From an uncultured Candidatus Pelagibacter sp. (lineage in GTDB: Bacteria; Pseudomonadota; Alphaproteobacteria; Pelagibacterales; Pelagibacteraceae), in contig CAJQTO010000011.1 of NCBI GenBank assembly GCA_905620465.1, positions 1-63,087 on the forward strand: DNA of 63,087 bases. Reading direction: 5' to 3'. The notes beneath the pieces are model-generated. The model searched no databases. It worked only from the letters and a program-made list of their open reading frames with translations, and was not told where the DNA came from. The first letter of the stretch is position 1. Each line of letters opens with the position of its first letter. A program made the translations under genes and the position numbers. Positions 52,247-61,852 of the stretch are shown piece by piece.

Positions 52247-53659
52247 ATGTCTACTTACAATTCAACACAAAATATTAAAAATATACCTTCTAACAGCTTG
52301 GATTGGAGTATTGTTCAGAAAGATATGAAGAATAAGCTTGGTAGAGATATTTATGAAAGCTGGCTTAAAAAAATAGACTTTATAGAAGAAATAAATAATT
52401 ATATTTTGTTATCTGTTTCGACTAGATTTATAAAGGATTGGATTACCTCAAGATATTTAGATCAAATTTTACAGATTGTTAAAGCTTATAAAAAAGACCT
52501 TAATAGAATTGAATTTAAGATTGTTGAAAAAAATATAAATGATAATACTCAAGATGATGTTGGCTCATCAGAAAAAAATGCAAACGTATCTTTTATTAAA
52601 GATACTTATTTACAATATAATAGAATAGATCCAAACAAAAGATTTGATAATTTTATTACTGGATCGAGTAATAAATTAGCTTATGAAGCATCTCAAAAAG
52701 TTTCAGAAAACATTTCTCACTATAATCCACTTTATATATATGGTGGAGTTGGAATGGGAAAAACTCATTTATTGAATGCCATAGGCCTTACATTAAAAGA
52801 AAAAAATAAAGTTATGTTTATTTCTGCCGAAAGATTCATGTACCAATTTGTAAAATCAATTAAATCAAATGACATGGTTAAATTTAAAGAATATTTTAGA
52901 AATACTGATATTTTATTAATTGATGATATCCAATTCATGAATGGTAAAGAAGCAATGCAAGAAGAGTTTTTTCACACTTTTAATGCCCTGTTAGACAAGG
53001 GTTCTCAAGTCATAATTTCAGCTGATCGAGCCCCAAATAAACTATCTAGAATTCAAGAAAGAATAAAATCTAGATTTGCAGGCGGACTAGTTGTTGATAT
53101 TCAAAAACCTGATTATGAACTTCGTAGTAAAATAGTTAAAAAAAAAACCGAGGAACTAAACATTTTTTATTCAAATCAAATAAATATCTCAGATGAAATT
53201 CAAAAATTTATTAGTTCTGAAATTACAACAAGCATTAGAGAATTAGTTGGTGCGATTAATAGAGTTGTTTCTTTTTCCAGAATATATAACAAAGTTCCAA
53301 ATCTATCTGAAGTCAAAGTAGTCTTAAAAGATCTGTTAAATCTTGCAGAAAATAAAGTTACCATTGATTTAATTCAATCTATCGTTTGTAAATTTTTTAA
53401 AATAAGCAAAAATGAGATGCTTTCTTCTAGAAGATCAAGATACCTAGTAAGACCAAGGCAAACTGCGATTTATCTAACAAAGATTCTAACATCAAAGTCG
53501 TTACCTGAAATTGGTAGAGAGTTTTCCAATAGAGACCACACTACAATCATACATTCTGTTAAAACGATTGAAAGATTAAAGGAAAATGACCAAGAAATGA
53601 CCAACAATATAAATAACTTAAAAAATCAAATATTGTATAATAAAGAAAATGAAATTTAA
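52247..53659 (+). CDS. dnaA: Chromosomal replication initiator protein DnaA
   Basis: NPLYIYGGVGMGKTHLLNAIG; DILLIDDIQF; C-terminal DnaA signature SRRSRYLVRPRQTAIYLTKILTSKSLPEIGREFSNRDHTTIIHSV. Confidence 0.97.
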   Translation: MSTYNSTQNIKNIPSNSLDWSIVQKDMKNKLGRDIYESWLKKIDFIEEINNYILLSVSTRFIKDWITSRYLDQILQIVKAYKKDLNRIEFKIVEKNINDNTQDDVGSSEKNANVSFIKDTYLQYNRIDPNKRFDNFITGSSNKLAYEASQKVSENISHYNPLYIYGGVGMGKTHLLNAIGLTLKEKNKVMFISAERFMYQFVKSIKSNDMVKFKEYFRNTDILLIDDIQFMNGKEAMQEEFFHTFNALLDKGSQVIISADRAPNKLSRIQERIKSRFAGGLVVDIQKPDYELRSKIVKKKTEELNIFYSNQINISDEIQKFISSEITTSIRELVGAINRVVSFSRIYNKVPNLSEVKVVLKDLLNLAENKVTIDLIQSIVCKFFKISKNEMLSSRRSRYLVRPRQTAIYLTKILTSKSLPEIGREFSNRDHTTIIHSVKTIERLKENDQEMTNNINNLKNQILYNKENEI

Positions 53660-54761
53660 CGTTAATCAACAAGATTTGCAGCAAGCCCTTAACTATTGCC
53701 AAGGAGTAATCGAAAAAAGAAGTACTCTTCCCATTTTGTCAAATGTTCTATTGAATGTCACCAATTCTAACTTAACAATTACAGCAACAGATTTAGATTT
53801 AATATTTATTCATAAAATTGATAATGTAGAAGTTATTAAAGAGGGAAATACCACCACGACATTATCAATAATGTATGATATTATTAGAAAATTACCTTCT
53901 GGGAAAAAAATAAATTTGTCTTTGAGTGATATTAGTAAACTCCAAGTAGAGTCAGAAAAATCTATTTTTAATTTAAACTGTATTAGTGCAACGGAATTTC
54001 CACTAACGGATGAAAATTTTAATGAAAATGAATTTTTAATAAAATCAAAACAGTTATTAAAGCTTCTTAATAAATGTAAATTTTCAGTTTCAAATGACGA
54101 AACTAGACATTACTTAAGTGGAATATTTTTTCACCAGACCCAAGTAGAAGATAAAAACTTTCTAACTGCTGCTGCAACCGATAGTCATAGAATGTCAATA
54201 TCTAAAATAAGACTAGATAAAAAGATAGATTTTGAGCCCATTATATTACCTAAAAAAACAATATTTCAACTATGTTCATTATTAGAAAGCTATGATGGAG
54301 ATGTTAAAATATCAAATTTAAAATCAAAAATTAAGTTTGAATTAAATAACAGCATTTTAATATCAAAATTAATAGATGGAAAATTTCCTAACTATATTCA
54401 GGTATTACCTAAAAATAATCAAAAAAAGTTAGAAATTGATTTAAAATTATTTTTAGATTCAGTAGACAGGGTAGCATCAGTTTCTCTTGATAAAAAAGAT
54501 GGTGTAAAATTTAATTTATCAAAAGATATTTTAAATTTATCTGTTAACAATACAAATAGTGGTGATGGAAAAGAAAGTCTGAGTGTAAAATTTGACCATG
54601 ATTTAGAAATTAGTTTTAATTCAAGATACCTAATAGATGTTGCATCTCAATTAAATGGAAACAAAATTGAAATATTTTTTAATGATACGGGTTCTCCAGC
54701 TTTAATTAAAGATCCAGCAGATTTTGATAGCATTTTTGTTGTGATGCCTATGAAAGGTTAA
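53649..54761 (+). CDS. dnaN: DNA polymerase III beta sliding clamp
   Basis: MKFNVNQQDLQQALNYCQGVIEKRSTLPILSNVLL; C-terminal VVMPMKG. Confidence 0.96.
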   Translation: MKFNVNQQDLQQALNYCQGVIEKRSTLPILSNVLLNVTNSNLTITATDLDLIFIHKIDNVEVIKEGNTTTTLSIMYDIIRKLPSGKKINLSLSDISKLQVESEKSIFNLNCISATEFPLTDENFNENEFLIKSKQLLKLLNKCKFSVSNDETRHYLSGIFFHQTQVEDKNFLTAAATDSHRMSISKIRLDKKIDFEPIILPKKTIFQLCSLLESYDGDVKISNLKSKIKFELNNSILISKLIDGKFPNYIQVLPKNNQKKLEIDLKLFLDSVDRVASVSLDKKDGVKFNLSKDILNLSVNNTNSGDGKESLSVKFDHDLEISFNSRYLIDVASQLNGNKIEIFFNDTGSPALIKDPADFDSIFVVMPMKG

Positions 54762-55459
54762 TTTAGTAAATCAAGCTCTGAATAAATATCATTTTCTAAT
54801 TTCTTTAAAAAAATTTGTTTTTCTAGTCCAGGCTCTATAGGTTTTAAAATTGAAATAGTTAAATTAGAATTAATTTTTTTTATACCTTTTTTTGGCCAGA
54901 CATGCCCAGAATTAATAGCAATTGGTTGACATGATATATTTAATTCTTCATAAATTCTACTTACCCCCTTTTTAAACGAAGATCTATCCTCAGGTAATAA
55001 TCTTGTACCTTGAGGAAAAACTATCAAAGGTCTATTTGATGTATTAACTAATTTAGATATTTCATCAAAAAAACCTAGATTTTCTTTCGTTATTTTATTT
55101 CTTTTAATGGAGATTGATCCAATTTTTTTAAGGTACCAACCAAATACTGGAATTATAAGTAATTCCTTTTTTAAAATGAATACGGGTGAATTAAAAATTG
55201 TTTGTAAAAAAAATGTTTCAAACATTGATTGATGTGATGCTGCAATAAAAAACTTACCATTATTAATTATATTTTCTTTACCTTTAATAATTATTGTAGT
55301 TGATAAAAAAACACGTAAACAAAAAGAAGCCCAATACCCCATTGCCCTTCCTCCTATTAACACAATTTTTTGTGGTAAAAAAAATGTAGGGATAAAAGCA
55401 ATAGAAATTAAAATAATTCCTAAAAAAAAGAAAAGTGAAAATAAAAAATTTCTTATCAT
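54758..55459 (-). CDS. plsC: 1-acyl-sn-glycerol-3-phosphate acyltransferase
   Basis: FIAASHQSMFETFFLQ (HX4D-like: HQSMFE), IVFPQGTRLLPEDRSSFKKG. Confidence 0.9.
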   Translation of the reverse strand: MIRNFLFSLFFFLGIILISIAFIPTFFLPQKIVLIGGRAMGYWASFCLRVFLSTTIIIKGKENIINNGKFFIAASHQSMFETFFLQTIFNSPVFILKKELLIIPVFGWYLKKIGSISIKRNKITKENLGFFDEISKLVNTSNRPLIVFPQGTRLLPEDRSSFKKGVSRIYEELNISCQPIAINSGHVWPKKGIKKINSNLTISILKPIEPGLEKQIFLKKLENDIYSELDLLN

Positions 55460-55470
55460 TGTTTCAAAAA

Positions 55471-56685
55471 CTAAATTAAGTCTTTAAGTTTTTGTCTTTT
55501 TTTAATAACATTAATTTTAGATCCTTTAATTAATATTTCTATCGGTTTTGGTCTAACATTATAATTTGAACTTAGTGACATTCCATAAGCCCCAACATCA
55601 CACATTATAATAAGATCTTTTTCTTTTAATTTTTGAAATTTTTTTAAAGTTATGAATTTATCAGTACTTTCACAAATGGGACCAACAAATTCATAAATTT
55701 TTTTTGAAAACAAATTTGTTTTTAAAGCAGGAAGTGTGCGATGTTTAGCCCCATATATTGCTGGTCTCATTAAATCGTTCATAGCAGCATCCAATATAAT
55801 AAAGTCTTTTTTTTCATTTTTCTTTATATAAATTATTTTTGTAATTAAGACTCCTGCATTTCCTACAATTGATCTACCTGGCTCAAATATAATTTTAGAG
55901 TTATGATTTTTTAAAAATTTTTTTATAGATATATTATATTTTTTATAATTAAGTTTTTTACCATTATTGTCATATGATATTCCCATACCTCCACCAAGAT
56001 CAATAAATTCAAATTCATAATTAGCTTTCCTTATAATTCTATCAACAACATTTAACATTTTTTCGTAGGGTACATTATCTACAATTTGACTCCCAATATG
56101 AACACTTAAGCATTTGAGACTAATGTTTTTTGAATTTTTGGAATATTTGATTAATTCAAAAAAAACTTTTTCATCAACACCAAACTTGTTTTCTTTCTTT
56201 CCAGTAGAAATTTTGCTTAATGTTTTGGCGTCTGTATTAGGGTTTAATCTAATGCCAATATTGATAATTTTATTTTTTGATTTTGCTATTTTTTCAATTT
56301 CAATTATTTCACTTTTTGACTCAGCATTTAATAATAATATTTTTTTATCAATAGCATAACTTATTTCAGTCTTTGTTTTACCAACACCTGAAAAAACAAT
56401 TTTTTTTGGATTTATACCAGCTTTTAAAGCTTTCATAAGCTCTCCTATGGACACCACATCTGCACCCAATCCAAGTTTTCCAATTTCCCTAATCAGATTA
56501 ACGTTAGCATTGGCTTTAACTGCAAAACATACCAAAGGAGAGAATGATTTAAAATTTTGTTTAAAATTATTTATATTTTTTTTTAATTGTTTGTAGGAAT
56601 AACAATAGATGGGAGTTGCAAATTTTTTTGCTAAGTTTTGTGCTTTAACTTTTTCTATTGAGAAGCTTTTGTTGATATATTTCAT
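55471..56685 (-). CDS. lysA: Diaminopimelate decarboxylase
   Basis: PLVCFAVKANANVNLIREIGKLGLGADVVSIGEL; CESTDKF. Confidence 0.96.
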   Translation of the reverse strand: MKYINKSFSIEKVKAQNLAKKFATPIYCYSYKQLKKNINNFKQNFKSFSPLVCFAVKANANVNLIREIGKLGLGADVVSIGELMKALKAGINPKKIVFSGVGKTKTEISYAIDKKILLLNAESKSEIIEIEKIAKSKNKIINIGIRLNPNTDAKTLSKISTGKKENKFGVDEKVFFELIKYSKNSKNISLKCLSVHIGSQIVDNVPYEKMLNVVDRIIRKANYEFEFIDLGGGMGISYDNNGKKLNYKKYNISIKKFLKNHNSKIIFEPGRSIVGNAGVLITKIIYIKKNEKKDFIILDAAMNDLMRPAIYGAKHRTLPALKTNLFSKKIYEFVGPICESTDKFITLKKFQKLKEKDLIIMCDVGAYGMSLSSNYNVRPKPIEILIKGSKINVIKKRQKLKDLI

Positions 56686-56801
56686 TAAACCTTATTTATA
56701 AGGATATTATTTTTTTTAACTTTATATTCTAGGTCTGTTTTTTTCCCACATGAAAAGAACAGAGAACACAACATAGAAATTAATATTATTTTTTTTATCA
56801 T
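56685..56801 (-). CDS. lptM: LptM/YifL-like small lipoprotein, 38 aa
   Basis: MIKKIILISMLCSLFFSCGKKTDLEYKVKKNNILINKV; lipobox FFSCGKK; ATGA overlap with the argH stop and TAATG overlap with the lysA start. Too short for the ORF track. Confidence 0.75.
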   Translation of the reverse strand: MIKKIILISMLCSLFFSCGKKTDLEYKVKKNNILINKV

Positions 56802-58192
56802 TTTAAGTTTTTTTTATAATTGATTATCATTTTTTTAATATTATCAAAAGATGTTCCGCCATATGATTTTTTCGAATTTACTGAGTTTTTTAAGTCAAAA
56901 ATCTTCAGTACTTCAATTGTAAGTTTTGATTCAATGCTTTTTAGTTCATCAATACTTAATTCATTCAATTTCTTCTTCTTTTTTTCTGCATAATTAACAA
57001 CAGAAGCAGTGATTTTGTAAGCTTTCCTAAAAGACATAGAATGATTTTTAACAAGATAATCTGCTAAATCTGTTGCAGTGATGTAGCCTGTATTAGCAAG
57101 ATTTAACATCTTTTGTTTATTAGGATTAAGATTTTTTAAAACCTCATTGAGAATTAGAATACAATTACCAAGAGTTTCATTAGATTTAAATACTATTTCT
57201 TTATCATCTTGAAGGTCTTTAAAATATGATATTGGAAGACCTTTTAGTATAGTTAACATCGAGAATAAATTTCCATAAGTAGAGCCAGTTTTCCCTCTTA
57301 AAAATTCTAATAAATCAGGGTTTTTTTTTTGAGGCATTATTGACGAACCAGTAACAACCTTGTCTGAAAGATTAATAAGATTAAAACCGTCCGAGTTCCA
57401 TATGATGAGTTCTTCAGCTATTCTTGAAATGTGCATAGAACAAACAGACACACTATATAAAAAATCTAAAACAAAATCTCTATCAGCGACAGTATCTATT
57501 GAATTGTTTGTAGGTTTTTTAAATCCTAAATTTTTTGTTGTAAAATTTCTATCAATATTAAATGATGTACCAGTTAATGCAGCGACACCCAAAGGGTTTT
57601 CAGATAAACTTTCTAAATTATTAAAAAATCTCTGCTTGTCTCTATTAAACATTTCAACATATGCCATTAAATAATGGGCAAAAGAAACAGCCTGTGCATT
57701 TTTTAAATGTGTAAACCCTGGCATAATTGTATAAATATTTTTTTCTGAAATTTTGAGAATAGTTTTTATAATATTATCTAAATTTTTGTTAACTTCTTTA
57801 GTAGCTGATCTAATCCACATTTTAAAATCGGTAATAACTTGATCATTTCTAGATCTGGCAGTATGCACGTATCCTGCTTCTTCTCCTATTATTTGAAACA
57901 ATCTTTTTTCAATATTCATGTGTATATCTTCATATTTTTTATTGTATTCAAATTTATTTTTTAAAATTTCTTTTTCAATTTTATTTAGTCCATAAATAAT
58001 TTTATTTTTTATTTTAAAAGATATAATTTTTTGCCTAAATAGCATTTCAGTATGAACAATTGATCCTTCAATATCTTCTTTATAAAGTTTTTTGTCTATA
58101 TCTATTGAATTACCAACCTTTTGAAATAATGTTGAAACATTTTTTTTAATTCTAGTATTCCATATTGTCTGGTTGTTTTTATTTTTTGTCAT
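56798..58192 (-). CDS. argH: Argininosuccinate lyase
   Basis: HTARSRNDQV; GSSIMPQKKNPDLLEFLRGK signature. Confidence 0.97.
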   Translation of the reverse strand: MTKNKNNQTIWNTRIKKNVSTLFQKVGNSIDIDKKLYKEDIEGSIVHTEMLFRQKIISFKIKNKIIYGLNKIEKEILKNKFEYNKKYEDIHMNIEKRLFQIIGEEAGYVHTARSRNDQVITDFKMWIRSATKEVNKNLDNIIKTILKISEKNIYTIMPGFTHLKNAQAVSFAHYLMAYVEMFNRDKQRFFNNLESLSENPLGVAALTGTSFNIDRNFTTKNLGFKKPTNNSIDTVADRDFVLDFLYSVSVCSMHISRIAEELIIWNSDGFNLINLSDKVVTGSSIMPQKKNPDLLEFLRGKTGSTYGNLFSMLTILKGLPISYFKDLQDDKEIVFKSNETLGNCILILNEVLKNLNPNKQKMLNLANTGYITATDLADYLVKNHSMSFRKAYKITASVVNYAEKKKKKLNELSIDELKSIESKLTIEVLKIFDLKNSVNSKKSYGGTSFDNIKKMIINYKKNLK

Positions 58193-58216
58193 GGTATTTA
58201 ATTATACCTATTTAAC

Positions 58217-58732
58217 ATGAAATTTTTAATAATATTTATTTACCTAATAACCAGTTGTTATAGTTACGCTATAGAAAAACCAAATATTGAGAATTTAGTT
58301 ATAAATAAAAATCTGAAAACATATGATGAGATAGTTTTTAAAGATGAAAATCAAAAAAATATAGATTTAGCCGATTTTAAGGGAAAATTATTAATATTAA
58401 ATTTTTGGGCTACTTGGTGTGTTCCTTGCAGAGAAGAGATGCCATCACTAGATTTGTTACAATCAGATTTTAGATTAAATAATATAAAAATTTTTCCAAT
58501 AAATATTGGGCAAGAAGATCTGTCAAAATCAGTAATTTTTTTTAAAGAATTAAAAATTAAAAATCTAAATATTTATTATGATCCAGCAGTTACTTTGGCT
58601 AAAAAATTTTCATTAAGAGGAATTCCAACAACTATATTGCTGAACAAGGAAGGCAAAGAATTTGCCCGAGTTATAGGATCTATAGATTTTGGTAATAAAG
58701 AATTTATTAATTGGTTAAGTTCTTATAATTAA
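58217..58732 (+). CDS. TlpA family thiol:disulfide oxidoreductase
   Basis: LLILNFWATWCVPCREEMPSLDLL thioredoxin-like CxxC; divergent to argH as in many alphaproteobacteria. Confidence 0.92.
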   Translation: MKFLIIFIYLITSCYSYAIEKPNIENLVINKNLKTYDEIVFKDENQKNIDLADFKGKLLILNFWATWCVPCREEMPSLDLLQSDFRLNNIKIFPINIGQEDLSKSVIFFKELKIKNLNIYYDPAVTLAKKFSLRGIPTTILLNKEGKEFARVIGSIDFGNKEFINWLSSYN

Positions 58733-58807
58733 TTTTTAAAAAATAAGTTATACTAAGTGATGTAATTAATATATTTTGATAAAAATTAAAAAAATACTAA
58801 CTCATTA

Positions 58808-59464
58808 ATGACATTTTGCCTTACTACAACGGTTATAAAACCAGAAAAAAATATCCAGATTAATAATGCGGTTATTTTACTCCATGGTTATGGAGGTGAG
58901 GGTAAAGATATTAGTATGCTGACTTTAAATTGGAAAAGATTTTTACCTAACACTATTTTTTTATGTCCAAATGGCCATGAATCTTGCTCAATAAACCCAT
59001 CAGGATACCAGTGGTTTGATTTAACACAAGATGACGATCAATATATTTTAGAACAATCAAAAAAAGCGGAACAAAAACTACAGGAATTTATCGAAGAGGT
59101 AAAAGTTAAATATAATTTGAAAAATTCGCAAATTTGTTTATCAGGATTTAGTCAAGGCTGTATGATGTCTATAAATTTAGGGTTAACAGCCGATATAAAT
59201 TATAATTGTATAGTCGGCTTTTCAGGAAAAATAATAAATCAAAAAGATATAATAAAAAGAAAAAGCTCTTCCACAAAAATGCTTTTATTGCACGGAGATT
59301 TAGATTCTATTGTTTCACCAACATATTTATTAGAAGCTAAAGATTTTTTAATCAGAAGTAATATTGAAGTGGAAACAAAGATAATAAAAAATTGTGAACA
59401 TAATATTCCAGTTGAAGCTTCGAGTATAGCTCTAAATTATATAATAAATAACTTTAAAATTTAA
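58808..59464 (+). CDS. Alpha/beta hydrolase, carboxylesterase/phospholipase family
   Basis: AVILLHGYGGEGKDI; CLSGFSQGCMMSINLGL (GxSxG). Confidence 0.9.
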   Translation: MTFCLTTTVIKPEKNIQINNAVILLHGYGGEGKDISMLTLNWKRFLPNTIFLCPNGHESCSINPSGYQWFDLTQDDDQYILEQSKKAEQKLQEFIEEVKVKYNLKNSQICLSGFSQGCMMSINLGLTADINYNCIVGFSGKIINQKDIIKRKSSSTKMLLLHGDLDSIVSPTYLLEAKDFLIRSNIEVETKIIKNCEHNIPVEASSIALNYIINNFKI

Positions 59465-59522
59465 TAAAAAAAGTATTTTCTATTCATTGATAAAATAATT
59501 TAATTCAGTTAGAATATTTTTC

Positions 59523-60092
59523 ATGATTAATTTTGCTGAACAAAATCATTCGTTAGAAAAATGCCCTGCTTTAGTTCTAAATGCAGACTATAGACCCTTA
59601 AGTTATTATCCGCTATCCCTTTGGAATTGGCAAGATTCAGTAAAATCTGTATTTTTAGATAGAGTAACAATAGTAAGTAGCTATGATAGATTAATCAGAA
59701 GTCCGTCATTTAATATGAAGCTCCCAAGTGTTATTGCTTTAAAAAATTTTATCATCCCTCAAACTAACCCAAATTTTACTAGATTTAATGTATTTTTAAG
59801 AGATAGATTTACATGTCAATATTGTGGTAGTGGTGAAGAATTAACGTTCGATCATTTGTTGCCTAGATCAAAAGGTGGACAAACTAATTGGGATAATGTT
59901 GTGACCGCTTGCTCAGATTGTAATGTAAAAAAAGGAGGTAGATTAATTCAACACTGTGGAATGACACTTAACCATGAACCTTTTCAGCCTTCTACAGAAG
60001 ATCTACACAAAAATGGAAAAAACTTTCCACCAAATTTTCTTCATAAAAGCTGGATAGATTATCTATATTGGGATGTAGAACTAGAAGCTTAG
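59523..60092 (+). CDS. HNH endonuclease family protein
   Basis: DRFTCQYCGSGEELTFDHLLPRSKGGQTNWDNVVTACSDCNVKKGGR. Confidence 0.92.
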   Translation: MINFAEQNHSLEKCPALVLNADYRPLSYYPLSLWNWQDSVKSVFLDRVTIVSSYDRLIRSPSFNMKLPSVIALKNFIIPQTNPNFTRFNVFLRDRFTCQYCGSGEELTFDHLLPRSKGGQTNWDNVVTACSDCNVKKGGRLIQHCGMTLNHEPFQPSTEDLHKNGKNFPPNFLHKSWIDYLYWDVELEA

Positions 60093-60626
60093 TTATATTT
60101 TTTCTGAAATATTGATGGCAATCTTTGAGCCAGTTTTAATAATTTTATCCAAAATAGAATACAAACCTTTTTTTGTTGCTCCTTCTTCATATGCAATGTT
60201 TTTATGATGTAATTCATCTTTTCTAAATTTAGTTATTTTTTTTTTTAATTTATTTTCATCATGCTCTAGTTGATTAATTTGATTTGCATAGTGTTCATCG
60301 ATTACTTCCTCAACAGACGCAGTACAAAGCATAGCAGCTTTTTTTCCTAGTATAGTCGAACCGAAACCAAGACCAACACCAAGCAAATCCCATAATGGCA
60401 AAAATTTTGTGGGTTTGATTTTTCTTTTTTTTATTTCATTTTCAAAATAATTACAGTGTTCTTTTTCATGTTCTTTCATTTCTTCAATTGTCTTTTTTAG
60501 TTCATCATTTTTAATAAAAGTATTTAAAGCGAGCAGTTGACCTTCATATATTTTTATAGCACCACGCTCACCTGCATGATCAACTCTTATAAATTCTTCA
60601 ACTTTAGTTTTATTTGTTTTTTTCAT
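60093..60626 (-). CDS. coq7: Demethoxyubiquinone hydroxylase (Coq7)
   Basis: FIRVDHAGERGAIKIYEGQL; EMKEHEKEH; EEVIDEHYANQI diiron motifs. Confidence 0.95.
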   Translation of the reverse strand: MKKTNKTKVEEFIRVDHAGERGAIKIYEGQLLALNTFIKNDELKKTIEEMKEHEKEHCNYFENEIKKRKIKPTKFLPLWDLLGVGLGFGSTILGKKAAMLCTASVEEVIDEHYANQINQLEHDENKLKKKITKFRKDELHHKNIAYEEGATKKGLYSILDKIIKTGSKIAINISEKI

Positions 60627-61110
60627 AATTATAAAAAATTTTAGTTACTATAATGCTTAGTATTAGAGAAATAATGGTATTTATTGTAGCAAGAGAAAGA
60701 CCTAAGATTTTAAAAGTTACATCTTTACAACTTATAGTTTGCTCTTTTAATTCATTTAAAATGTCTTTGGCTGTTAAATTATTACCTAGAGAAGTTAAAT
60801 CACAAACTAAGGATTCTTTAAAAAAACCTTGTTCAATTCCAAAATGATAAAAAGATAACAAAGTTGTTGAAATAAATATTATGCTTAGTAAAGCCAGATA
60901 AATTTTTTCATATTTTTTAAATATAAAAATTGTGACAATTATTATGATGGTTAAAATATAAGGAATTCTTTCTATTAGACATAAATTACATGGCATGTGG
61001 CCCAAAACATATTGAATAAAATAAGCTGTAAATAAAGCAAAAATACTAAAAGATAAAATTAAGATTAATAAGGTTTTATTTTTTATTTGAGACATTTTAT
61101 TTAATAACAA
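60610..61110 (-). CDS. dsbB: Disulfide bond formation protein B family
   Basis: Four TM segments; QYVLGHMPCNLCLIERIPY CxxC motif. Confidence 0.9.
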   Translation of the reverse strand: MLLNKMSQIKNKTLLILILSFSIFALFTAYFIQYVLGHMPCNLCLIERIPYILTIIIIVTIFIFKKYEKIYLALLSIIFISTTLLSFYHFGIEQGFFKESLVCDLTSLGNNLTAKDILNELKEQTISCKDVTFKILGLSLATINTIISLILSIIVTKIFYNYEKNK

Positions 61111-61693
61111 AATATATAATTACACCAATAGTAACAACAGCAAGTCCAGCAATAGTGAACCATTTTGCACCCTCTTTTTGAATAAATTTATTAAAAATAT
61201 GTCCAAATTTATAAGATAAGTAAGAAACAATAAAAAATCTTAATCCACGTGACATCAAGCAAATTAAAAAAAAGATAATAATATTAAAATCAATAATACC
61301 ACTAGTTATTGTAAAAACTTTAAATGGCAATGGAGTAAAACCAGCAAGGAATAATGCTCCTAAAAATATATAAAAGCCACCACCACTTTTTAAATCATTT
61401 TTTAGATTTAATACTTTTTCTTCATAGCCATAAAATTCAATCACACTCATTGATAAATCTAAAAAAGTTGATCCTATTAAATATCCCAATAAGCCACCAA
61501 GAGCAGAAAAAAGAGTAGCTATTAGAAATATCTTTAAATAGTCAGTTTTTTTTGCAATTATCATTGGTACAATCATAATGTCAGGTGGAATTGGAAAAAA
61601 AGAGCTTTCTGAAAATGACACGAGAGCTAAAATTTTTTTTGAACTTTTGTGAGCAGCTAATTTTAAACATTTTTGGTATAGATTTTTGGACAT
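61097..61693 (-). CDS. YqaA family / DedA-like (SNARE-associated) membrane protein
   Basis: ALVSFSESSFFPIPPDIMIVPMIIAKK; GALFLAGFTPLPFKVFTITSGI. Confidence 0.88.
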   Translation of the reverse strand: MSKNLYQKCLKLAAHKSSKKILALVSFSESSFFPIPPDIMIVPMIIAKKTDYLKIFLIATLFSALGGLLGYLIGSTFLDLSMSVIEFYGYEEKVLNLKNDLKSGGGFYIFLGALFLAGFTPLPFKVFTITSGIIDFNIIIFFLICLMSRGLRFFIVSYLSYKFGHIFNKFIQKEGAKWFTIAGLAVVTIGVIIYFVIK

Positions 61694-61760
61694 TTTTTGG
61701 TTTTAATACAATTTGAGTTCTTATACTATTTAATTTTTAAATTTTAATAAAGGAAATCAT

Positions 61761-61845
61761 GGGCGAATGGCGGAACTGGTAGACGCGCACGACTCAAAAT
61801 CGTGTTTCGTAAGAAGTGAGAGTTCGATTCTCTCTTCGCCCACCA
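61761..61845 (+). tRNA. tRNA-Leu (anticodon CAA), CCA encoded
   Basis: Acceptor stem GGGCGAA/TTCGCCC; anticodon stem-loop CACGA-CTCAAAA-TCGTG gives CAA; long variable arm (type II); GTTCGATTC T-loop; CCA end. Confidence 0.96.
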
Positions 61846-61852
61846 ATATTTT

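Noticed and set aside
59523-60092. HNH endonuclease as a possible defence or homing element
   Set aside because: Stand-alone HNH protein of a type widely conserved in alphaproteobacteria; no intron, intein or adjacent defence genes.
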